A stretch of 32,476 nucleotides of DNA from Polaromonas sp. (lineage in GTDB: Bacteria; Pseudomonadota; Gammaproteobacteria; Burkholderiales; Burkholderiaceae_C): the NCBI GenBank assembly GCA_028291985.1, contig JAQGNE010000056.1, forward strand, positions 1-32,476, given 5' to 3'. Position numbers and translations under genes: made by a program. The notes below the pieces were generated by a model. The model did no database searches. It was given only the letters and a program-made list of their open reading frames with translations, and was not told the origin of the DNA. This document shows, in pieces, positions 24,062 to 32,476 of this stretch (positions are counted from its first letter, which is position 1; each line of letters starts with the position of its first letter).

Positions 24062-24469
24062 TCAGCTTTTCCTGGCGCCGTCGACAACCTCGGCAGCCGA
24101 TCGAAACGCATCAACGGCGGACGGCACGCCGCAGTAGATGCTGGCATGCAGCAGCACCTCCTGAATCTGTTCGATGCTTGCGCCGTTGTTGAGTGCGCCG
24201 CGCACATGGCTTTTCAGCTCATGCTGCTTGCCCAGCGCGGTCAGCATCGCAACCGTGATCAGGCTGCGGGTTTTCATATCAAGGCCAGGGCGCCGCCATA
24301 CATCGCCCCAGGCATTTCGGGTGATGTAGTGCTGCATCGGCAGCGTGAAATCGGTCGCGTTTCCAAACGCATTAGCCACGAAGTCCTCGCCCATCACCTG
24401 CTTGCGGGTAGCAAGCCCGGCGTCAAAATCCTTGTTGCCCTTGTTGGTTTGATCAGCTGAAGAATCCAC
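24062..24469 (-). CDS. Carboxymuconolactone decarboxylase family protein (PcaC-like)
   Basis: A 135-residue protein close to the length of 4-carboxymuconolactone decarboxylase, which makes 3-oxoadipate enol-lactone in the protocatechuate branch of the beta-ketoadipate pathway. Visible are GDVWRRPGLDMKTRSLITVAMLTALGK, then ELKSHVRGALNNGASIEQIQEVLLHASIYCGVPSA with the conserved His and Cys spacing of PcaC; it lacks the CxxC of AhpD. GTG 24469 is preferred, with GGAG 7 nt upstream, because the family begins here. The frame is open to 24589 but would overlap the likely katG terminator region. No other pca ring-cleavage genes are adjacent, so the role in protocatechuate breakdown is inferred. Confidence 0.78.
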   Translation of the reverse strand: MDSSADQTNKGNKDFDAGLATRKQVMGEDFVANAFGNATDFTLPMQHYITRNAWGDVWRRPGLDMKTRSLITVAMLTALGKQHELKSHVRGALNNGASIEQIQEVLLHASIYCGVPSAVDAFRSAAEVVDGARKS

Positions 24470-24601
24470 GGTTCGCTCCGGTAAAAAAATACCAGAATAA
24501 TGCAAGGCAAAAGCCCGCCCCGCAAGCACGGGGGTGCTCCTTTCGTCACTGCGTATGACAGCCCGTCCCGGCGCGTCAACGCGCGTCAACCGCCAGCGGT
24601 T

Positions 24602-26911
<2,310 letters not shown>

Positions 26912-27059
26912 CTAGGTTTCAACGATGAATTTTCAAAAGCAATTAAAAGAATCTTGTCGATAGCTTTTACCAATACTGTGTAGATGGGCGTTTGCGCTGC
27001 ACGCGCCAAGGCTTGCAGTTACCCTTGCTCTTCAAGCCCACTGACCCGGAGGTACCGCC

Positions 27060-27698
27060 ATGCCAGACACCAGCCCTCATGCTGCAATACCGCGCTTTCC
27101 CGCCCCTGCGCTGACCGACCTGCCTGAAGACATCAGGGCCAAGGTGCTGGAAGTACAGGAAAAAGCGGGTTTCATACCCAACGTTTTTCTGGCGTTTGCC
27201 AGGCGCCCCGCCGAATGGCGGGCATTTTTTGCCTACCACGATGCGTTGATGCTTCCGGAAACCGGCTCCAACCCTGGCGGCTCGCTTACCAAGGGCGAAC
27301 GCGAGATGATCGTCACCGCCACCAGCGCCGCCAACCAGTGCCTGTATTGCGTGGTGGCGCACGGCGCCCTCTTGCGGATCTATGAGAAAAAACCGCTAAT
27401 CGCCGATCAGGTCGCGGTCAACTACCGCAAGGCCGATATCTCGCCCCGGCAGCGCGCCATGCTCGACTTTGCGATGAAGGTCTGCCTTCAATCCCACGAG
27501 ATCGAGGACGTGGACTTTCAGGCCCTGTATGCGCACGGTTTCGACGACGAAGACGCCTGGGACATTGCAGCCATCACCGCATTTTTTGGGCTTTCCAACC
27601 GCATGGCCAGCTTCAGCGGCATGCAGCCCAACACCGAGTTCTACCTGATGGGCCGTGTGCCGAAAGCACCCAAAGCGGTTCATCCGCTACTGATTTAA
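27060..27698 (+). CDS. AhpD-like peroxidase-related protein
   Basis: A 212-residue protein of the alkylhydroperoxidase AhpD / carboxymuconolactone decarboxylase superfamily. The redox motif Cys94-Leu-Tyr-Cys97 with His101 (NQCLYCVVAHG) is in the AhpD arrangement, preceded by LTKGEREMIVTATSAA. The N-terminal 75 residues (FPAPALTDLPEDIRAKVLEV, then KAGFIPNVFLAFARRP) are the peroxidase-related extension. It probably reduces peroxides using an electron donor encoded elsewhere. GGAGGTACCGCC precedes the ATG. Divergence from katG supports a role in oxidative stress. Confidence 0.87.
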   Translation: MPDTSPHAAIPRFPAPALTDLPEDIRAKVLEVQEKAGFIPNVFLAFARRPAEWRAFFAYHDALMLPETGSNPGGSLTKGEREMIVTATSAANQCLYCVVAHGALLRIYEKKPLIADQVAVNYRKADISPRQRAMLDFAMKVCLQSHEIEDVDFQALYAHGFDDEDAWDIAAITAFFGLSNRMASFSGMQPNTEFYLMGRVPKAPKAVHPLLI

Positions 27699-27745
27699 TA
27701 GCTATCAGTCGGCGTATATATTGGGCTAACGGCCTGTTTTGCTTA
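27697..27745 (+). repeat. Dispersed TAGC-rich intergenic repeat, copy 5
   Basis: Begins in the stop codon of the AhpD-like gene with AATAGCTATC, then GTATATATTGGGCTAACGGC and CTGTTTTGC. The ATTGGGCTA core is shared with the copies at 15422 (reverse) and 28889. A position right after a stop codon fits a 3'-end RNA structure. Confidence 0.65.
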
Positions 27746-27877
27746 AGAACTGCAACAGCCAGCTACCCGGCGCTTCATTTGAGCGTTCCGGCGTGGCGGT
27801 TCATTGCGTCGCACCCGGTTCATCCGCCCGCAATGTCCGCCAGATAATGACAAGCTCTTCAATTTCATGACCGTCGC

Positions 27878-28768
27878 ATGCCGCCTGCCACCTCTGTTCC
27901 AGACACCGCTCCTGCCGACAGCAACAGCCTGACGGTACGCCGGCTGCTGGTAGACCTGCAGGGCGGATTTTCGCGCCACTGGCATGGTGGCGATGCGTTT
28001 CAAAGCCAGTATTACAACGCGCTGTCGATGAGCTTTCCGGTAGGCGAGCAGTCGTTCATTGACTCGGTACGGGACGGTCTCAAGTTGCTGCCCGACACAC
28101 CCGAGCAGGTAGCGCTGCGCGACACCGTGGAGCGTTTCATAGGCCAGGAAGCCACCCACCGCCAGGTGCACAGCCTGTACAACGCGCAGCTTGAAAAGCA
28201 GGGCCTGGTCAATCGATGGCAGCACTGGGCAACCCGCCGCATCGAGTTTGGAAGAAGCCGCAACATTCACCCGCGGCATATGCTGGCCGTGACGGCCGCC
28301 TATGAACACTGCACAGCCGTCTTTGCCGATGGAACGCTACGGCACGACAGCTGGTTTGCAAAAGCCGACCCGCGCATGCAGACGCTCTGGCGCTGGCATG
28401 CGGCCGAAGAGATCGAACACCGTGCAGTGGCTTTTGACTTGTACCGCGAACTGGGCGGAAACCACGCCTGGCGCGTTCGTTGGTTTGCGTATGCGGTGCT
28501 GGTGTTCACACTGGACGCCTGCCGTCAGACGGTGCTGAACCTGTACCGCGACGGCACGCTCTTCAAACCCGCAACCTGGTGGAGCGCGCTGCGGTTTTTC
28601 TGGGGCCGCAACGGCATGGCCTGGCGCTGCACCGGTCCGCTGCTGCGCTATCTGCGGCGAGACTTTCATCCCGACCAGGAAAGCCGTCAAGCGCCCGCGA
28701 TTACAAGCCATGCCTTGGCCATCCGCTGGCTGACGGACAACGCAAACAGCTGGCAAAAGGTTCGCTAG
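27878..28768 (+). CDS. Metal-dependent hydrolase-like protein (PF10118 type)
   Basis: A 296-residue, mostly helical protein of the predicted metal-dependent hydrolase family. Likely metal ligands are Glu57 (FPVGEQSF), Glu91/His94/His98 (GQEATHRQVH), His144 (AAYEHCTA), and Glu177/Glu178/His181 (HAAEEIEH). This is a ferritin-like di-metal pattern. The C-terminal third has a hydrophobic segment (WFAYAVLVFTLDA) that may associate with the membrane. The biochemical activity of this family is not established to my knowledge. No strong ribosome binding site precedes ATG 27878. It stands between the AhpD-like gene and the convergent ketosynthase operon. Confidence 0.8.
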   Translation: MPPATSVPDTAPADSNSLTVRRLLVDLQGGFSRHWHGGDAFQSQYYNALSMSFPVGEQSFIDSVRDGLKLLPDTPEQVALRDTVERFIGQEATHRQVHSLYNAQLEKQGLVNRWQHWATRRIEFGRSRNIHPRHMLAVTAAYEHCTAVFADGTLRHDSWFAKADPRMQTLWRWHAAEEIEHRAVAFDLYRELGGNHAWRVRWFAYAVLVFTLDACRQTVLNLYRDGTLFKPATWWSALRFFWGRNGMAWRCTGPLLRYLRRDFHPDQESRQAPAITSHALAIRWLTDNANSWQKVR

Positions 28769-28888
28769 GCGGCGCTTGGCGACAGGTTTACCGAACCGCG
28801 ACGCGTGTCCACGCCCACGGCGGGCACAGGCGAGGTCTGGCAGCGCAATGGTCCAGCGGGTCTACCGTCAGGTGACGAATTCTTGCTG

Positions 28889-28948
28889 TTTTATTCATGG
28901 CAATCGCGCATTTTGCTTATTGGGCTACCGGTCTTTTTTGCTGTATTG
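28889..28948 (+). repeat. Dispersed TAGC-rich intergenic repeat, copy 6
   Basis: Contains CTTATTGGGCTACCGGTC followed by TTTTTTGC, matching the right half of the copy at 27697; the left half is degraded. It lies in the 197-bp convergent gap between the hydrolase-like and ketosynthase genes, where it could terminate either transcript. No gene is seen in this gap. Confidence 0.5.
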
Positions 28949-28965
28949 TTAGGCTCGTAGGCTCA

Positions 28966-30198
28966 TCATGATGCCGCTCGCAGCGCCAGCACCGCATGGG
29001 TGCCGCCAAAGGCGAAAGAGCTTGAGAGCATGTTGCGCATCGGCACACCTTCGCGTGCGGCGTTGGGCACATAGTCCAGGTCGCACAACGGGTCGGCGCG
29101 CTGCAGGTGCAGTGTTGGCAGCGCCACCGAATACTGCATCTGCAGCAGTGACAGCGCGACTTCCAGTGCCGACGTGGCGCCCAGCAGATGGCCATGCATG
29201 GCCTTGGTTGCGCTGATCGGGATTTGCGCCGCACGTTTGCCAAATACCGACTTGAGGGCTTCTGTTTCGGTGCTGTCATTGGCTGCGGTACCAGTGCCAT
29301 GGGCATTGATCGCATCAATTTCCGAGGCATCCAGGCCAGCAGATTGCAAGGCCGCCCGCAGGGCTGCCGCCTGGCCTTCAACGCTCGGCCGGGTGATGTG
29401 GCCGGTGTCGGTGACCAGGCCATAGCCCGTGATTTCGCCATGGATGAAGACGCCGCGTGCCACTGCGCTGTCCCATGGTTCCAGCACCAGCATGGCAGCG
29501 CCCTCGCCCAGCACCATGCCACTGCGGTCTGCTGAAAACGGCTTGCATGAGGTTGATGCATCGCTTGCGTCCGGGGTGGCAATGGTTCGCAGAGCCTCCC
29601 ACGCTTTCATCGACCCCAGCACCAGCGGCGCTTCTGCGCCACCGGCCACCGCCATATCAATGTCGCCACGCGCCAGGCGCATCCAGGCCTCGCCGATCGA
29701 TACAGCCGATGAAGAGCAGGCTGTCGAGAAGGTCAGGTTGGGGCCGGTGAAGCCGTGCTCGATGCCGATCCATGCGGCGGGTGCATGGTGCATGCCCAGC
29801 AGGATCATGAAAGGCTTGATGCGGTCTGACTGCTCGCCGTAAAGCGTCTGGTAACCGTCATCGATGCTGCCGATGCCGCCCATGCCGGTGCCCACAAAAA
29901 CGCCGGTACGACAGCGCTGCTGCCGTGTAAGGTGAGCCGCTGCATCGGCCAGCGCCCGGTTGGCCGCCAGCAACGCAAACTGGCTGACGCGGTCCAGCAT
30001 GCGCAGCTTCGGCGGCTCAAAATGCTCGCCGCCATCGAACCCCACCGCCCCGCCCACGGGAGACGCCAGCCGGCTGGCAAAGGGAAAGTTCAGGCGCGCG
30101 ACAGCCGACTGCCCTGAGCGGGCCGCGGCAAAAACCTGCGCAGCGTCATGGCCCAGCGGTGTCACCAGGCCCATGCCGGTGACGGCGACCCGCCTCAC
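28966..30198 (-). CDS. Beta-ketoacyl-ACP synthase (KAS II/FabF-like)
   Basis: A 410-residue condensing enzyme with a complete catalytic set: Cys161 in FSTACSSSA, His300 in NAHGTGTAAND, and His337 in KAMHGHLLGA. It would extend an acyl chain on an acyl carrier protein. Its place after a dedicated ACP, and not in a fab operon, points to specialised lipid or polyketide synthesis rather than bulk fatty acid synthesis. The start is GTG 30198, overlapping the ACP stop as GTGA; the protein then begins VRRVAVTGMGLVTPLG, as is usual. It is the last gene of the minus-strand operon. Confidence 0.9.
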   Translation of the reverse strand: MRRVAVTGMGLVTPLGHDAAQVFAAARSGQSAVARLNFPFASRLASPVGGAVGFDGGEHFEPPKLRMLDRVSQFALLAANRALADAAAHLTRQQRCRTGVFVGTGMGGIGSIDDGYQTLYGEQSDRIKPFMILLGMHHAPAAWIGIEHGFTGPNLTFSTACSSSAVSIGEAWMRLARGDIDMAVAGGAEAPLVLGSMKAWEALRTIATPDASDASTSCKPFSADRSGMVLGEGAAMLVLEPWDSAVARGVFIHGEITGYGLVTDTGHITRPSVEGQAAALRAALQSAGLDASEIDAINAHGTGTAANDSTETEALKSVFGKRAAQIPISATKAMHGHLLGATSALEVALSLLQMQYSVALPTLHLQRADPLCDLDYVPNAAREGVPMRNMLSSSFAFGGTHAVLALRAAS

Positions 30199-30509
30199 GA
30201 TGGCGTGGCACCGGAAGCTGCTGCACTGCCGATGGGCGCAGGGGTTGCCGCAGTGGCCTGCTGCGCGTTGCCGCACTGGGCAGCCACCAGGGAGTCGATG
30301 TACTGCGCCACATCGCCCACCGTCAGCAGGTTCACAGGCTCTGGCGGCAAGGTGATCCTGAATTCATCTTCCACATTGAACAGCAGATCGGCTACGCCCA
30401 GCGAATCAATGCCCAGCGATTCAAGCGGCGTGTCGGTGCGTATCAGGACTGGATCAAGCTTGTAGTCTTTTGCGAGGATGGCGCACAGCCTGTCGAAGGT
30501 AGCGTTCAT
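30195..30509 (-). CDS. Acyl carrier protein
   Basis: A 104-residue ACP carrying growing acyl chains on a phosphopantetheine arm at Ser36 in LGIDSLGVADLLF. Residues 1-80 are the four-helix ACP fold; the last 25 residues are an Ala/Pro/Ser-rich tail not found in housekeeping ACPs. ATG 30509 is preferred, with AAGGA 7 nt upstream. ATG 30515 overlaps the preceding stop as ATGA and is an alternative that adds two residues. It is coupled to the ketosynthase by a 4-bp overlap, so the two probably work together. Confidence 0.9.
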   Translation of the reverse strand: MNATFDRLCAILAKDYKLDPVLIRTDTPLESLGIDSLGVADLLFNVEDEFRITLPPEPVNLLTVGDVAQYIDSLVAAQCGNAQQATAATPAPIGSAAASGATPS

Positions 30510-30511
30510 GG

Positions 30512-31894
30512 TCATGTCCTTGTGATGGGGTTTATCGCACCGGGTTCCGCACGCATAGTGGGTTGTTCGGGGGTGACGTATGCAGGGCCGGTGCGGGTTG
30601 AAGGTTTGCCTGCGCCCAGCCAGGCCAGCGCTTCTGGTCCGACGGCGCAATCGACCTTGCCGCCCCAGCGTGCGCCATGGGTCAGCAAAGAAGGCCAGCG
30701 CCTCACTACAGCCATCAGCGCCGCTGCCAGTGCAGGCCGCATGGCCAAATGGGCAAAGCCTGCCGCCAGGCGCAAGCGCGGTGCGAAATGGCTGCGCCAC
30801 TGCCGTGCATAGCGCACCTGCACCTGCTGCTGCCACACCGCGTGCGGCAACGACTCCCGCCCAGGCTTCAACAGCTCTGCGCATAGCAGCCATGCAGACT
30901 GCATCGCCATGCTGATGCCCTCTCCGATGATGGGATGCGCCTCGCCAGCGGCATTGCCAATGCGAAACAGCGTGTCGCTGGCATGCAGCCGGATGCCGGG
31001 GTCTATGGGGCCTGACGCCAGCCAGGCGCCCTGCCGCTCGGCGCCCTGCAGTGCCAGCGCCACGCCAACGCATTCACGCCTGAGCAAGCGCTCGACAGAT
31101 TCTCCGGCGCCAAAGCCCGGCGCTTCGCGGCGGCAGGCATCCAGCCGGTCTTGCCGGATGCAGCAGGCCAGCGTGGTGACACTCTGGTCGGCCACCACCA
31201 TGCCGCCATAGCCGCCCTTGAACGCCAACACGGGCAATACGCCGCCATCAAGGTTGGCGTTCGCAAAATTGGCCTTGAAGGCGAACAGATCGCTGGGCCT
31301 GCGCCTGCCGCGCCGTGCGGCTCTGCGGGCGGGCAAGTGCTCCCATGAGCCGTGCGCGGCAATCAGCACAGGTGCCTGCAGCGTCGCCGAATGTGGCGCA
31401 TCCGGCATCGCCGTGTGATCTGCTATGCCCTGGCTTGTCGTCTGGTTTCGACGGATGTCGCAGCGGTAGTCGCCAGCAGCGCCAGCGATGGCCTGTACCA
31501 GCCATGGCTGCAGCACCTGCACGCCGGCCGCCCTCGCGCCGTCCAGCAGCCAGGTATCGAGTGTTTCGCGGCCCAGTGCCCTGCCCCACGCATCGGCGGG
31601 GAGGGCGCCGCGGGCAACCGGCAGGTCGGCCGATACCGTACGATCGCCCTGCATCAGCGCCACCTGCCGCAGCTGCGGACCTGCAGTTGCGGCAAAAGCC
31701 GGGTACAGGCCCAGGGCTTGGAGCAGCGGCAGGTTGCTGGCGGCCAGGCATTCACCGCACACCTTGCGGCGGGGAAAGTTCTGCTTTTCAACCAGCACAA
31801 CCGACCAGCCTGCGCGCGCCAGCAGGATTGCCGCGCTGGCGCCTGCGGGCCCTGCGCCAATGATGATGGCGTCAAAGCGTTGCGTAGACATCAT
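30512..31894 (-). CDS. FAD-dependent oxidoreductase (geranylgeranyl reductase/UbiH-like)
   Basis: A 460-residue flavoprotein. The N-terminal FAD motif is IIIGAGPAGASAA (10-22), followed by KVCGECLA, and the second FAD motif is in FRIGNAAGEAHPIIGEGISMAM. This pattern is typical of the geranylgeranyl reductase-like branch of the p-hydroxybenzoate hydroxylase superfamily, which hydroxylates or reduces aromatic or isoprenoid substrates. It overlaps the upstream methyltransferase by 4 bp (ATGA) and its stop touches the ACP start, so the operon is tightly coupled. It may tailor a product made by the ketosynthase/ACP pair or by an enzyme encoded off the right edge. The substrate is unknown. Confidence 0.87.
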   Translation of the reverse strand: MMSTQRFDAIIIGAGPAGASAAILLARAGWSVVLVEKQNFPRRKVCGECLAASNLPLLQALGLYPAFAATAGPQLRQVALMQGDRTVSADLPVARGALPADAWGRALGRETLDTWLLDGARAAGVQVLQPWLVQAIAGAAGDYRCDIRRNQTTSQGIADHTAMPDAPHSATLQAPVLIAAHGSWEHLPARRAARRGRRRPSDLFAFKANFANANLDGGVLPVLAFKGGYGGMVVADQSVTTLACCIRQDRLDACRREAPGFGAGESVERLLRRECVGVALALQGAERQGAWLASGPIDPGIRLHASDTLFRIGNAAGEAHPIIGEGISMAMQSAWLLCAELLKPGRESLPHAVWQQQVQVRYARQWRSHFAPRLRLAAGFAHLAMRPALAAALMAVVRRWPSLLTHGARWGGKVDCAVGPEALAWLGAGKPSTRTGPAYVTPEQPTMRAEPGAINPITRT

Positions 31895-32476
31895 GCGCGG
31901 GCTACCGGTGGCTCATACCTGCGCTCGGCCACAAAACAGTGGCTGAAAAGCCCCGCAGCATATTCCCGTAGCGCCCATTGCCCAACATCAGCAGGCAGCG
32001 CAGCCCACATCGTGGCGAGGTCCGTGCCCCTGAAGCCGGCGTGAACGCTCAGCACCGCGTCCTCGCGGGTAACGGCATTGGCGCCAATCGCTCCTATCAG
32101 GTGGCTTCCCGCCAGCGCCAGTCTTGACCGGCGCGGCTCGCACGCCAAAAAACACCGGCTGTGCGCGGCAATCGCCTGCAGCAGCAATGCGAGTTGCGGC
32201 CCTTCGAAATGGTGCATGAAGAGATTGGCAACTATCAGGTCCCATGCGGGCGATGTGTGTTTTTCAGCACCGCGGTCTTCATTTGCATGCGCCCACTGCA
32301 GCACATCCATGACACAGGTCGTCGCCACCCAGCCCGCGTCGCGGTAGGCCGCCAGTGTGGACGCACTGACCAGCGGTTGCCGGTCCATCAGGCTCAGTTG
32401 TACTGGCGGAAAGCTGTCATCAAGTTGCCGCGCGACCCGCAGCATCAGGCTGCCATCGCCAGCGCCCAGTTCCAGC
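31891..32476 (-). CDS. SAM-dependent methyltransferase, 5' end outside window
   Basis: A partial class I methyltransferase; 195 codons of the C-terminal part are present, open to the right edge. The frame at the edge reads LELGAGDGSLMLRVA, the SAM-binding motif I. DLIVANLFMHHFEGPQL matches motifs IV and V, with HH as in small-molecule methyltransferases. The missing N-terminus should be short. It overlaps the FAD oxidoreductase start by 4 bp. The order methyltransferase, FAD oxidoreductase, ACP, ketosynthase resembles clusters that begin with a type III polyketide synthase, which would lie just outside the window (inference). Confidence 0.85.
   Translation of the reverse strand, partial: LELGAGDGSLMLRVARQLDDSFPPVQLSLMDRQPLVSASTLAAYRDAGWVATTCVMDVLQWAHANEDRGAEKHTSPAWDLIVANLFMHHFEGPQLALLLQAIAAHSRCFLACEPRRSRLALAGSHLIGAIGANAVTREDAVLSVHAGFRGTDLATMWAALPADVGQWALREYAAGLFSHCFVAERRYEPPVARA

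Noticed and set aside
24500..24540. Terminator hairpin after katG (CCCCG/CGGGG)
   Set aside because: Five-base stem with only a short distant T-run on the minus strand; not convincing.
26940..26990. OxyR binding site between katG and the AhpD-like gene
   Set aside because: Only one ATAG quarter-site with poor partners (CAAT, AGAT) could be found; too weak to annotate.

Overview
The window looks like chromosomal DNA of a high-G+C betaproteobacterium of the Comamonadaceae (Polaromonas/Rhodoferax/Variovorax type). This is inferred from Bug-type periplasmic receptors sitting next to catabolic genes, a Pht-type phthalate cluster, G+C-rich codon use, and a family of short TAGC-rich intergenic repeats. 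No phage, IS element or CRISPR array was seen. Genus-level assignment is not possible from the sequence alone.

Layout. 1-3196 (minus): alaS, cut by the window edge, directly downstream of a vapBC-type toxin-antitoxin pair. alaS carries an in-frame, AT-rich extra segment of about 130 codons. 3365-6108 (plus): gabD, a TM-helix channel-like protein, and tRNA-Gly(CCC) with a terminator. 6116-16824 (minus): a long co-directional block holding phthalate 4,5-dioxygenase oxygenase, a Bug receptor, 4,5-dihydroxyphthalate decarboxylase, an EamA transporter, an HTH/citrate-synthase-like fusion, a second Bug receptor, a ThDP enzyme and an aldehyde dehydrogenase. 16959-19779 (plus, divergent): dioxygenase reductase, dihydrodiol dehydrogenase and a MarR regulator.

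19864-21888: CoA-transferase subunits scoAB, divergent from a PAS-LuxR regulator across a perfect palindrome. 22127-24469 (minus): an HPF/RaiA-like protein, an acyltransferase-3 membrane protein and a carboxymuconolactone decarboxylase. 24602-27698: katG divergent from an AhpD-like protein. 27878-28768: a metal-dependent hydrolase-like protein. 28966-32476 (minus): an overlapping ketosynthase / acyl carrier protein / FAD oxidoreductase / methyltransferase operon, cut at the right edge.

How it works together. The 13.3-19.2 kb genes encode every step from phthalate to protocatechuate: oxygenase plus reductase, cis-dihydrodiol dehydrogenase, then decarboxylase. The carboxymuconolactone decarboxylase and 3-oxoacid CoA-transferase nearby could serve the later beta-ketoadipate route, but ring-cleavage genes are not in the window. 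The ThDP enzyme, aldehyde dehydrogenase and citrate-synthase-like protein are appended to the same strand and have no obvious place in phthalate breakdown.

The most unusual observation is the in-frame AT-rich insertion in alaS. Next come the citrate-synthase-like protein that lacks a catalytic histidine, the palindrome between scoA and the PAS-LuxR gene, and the dispersed repeat family.
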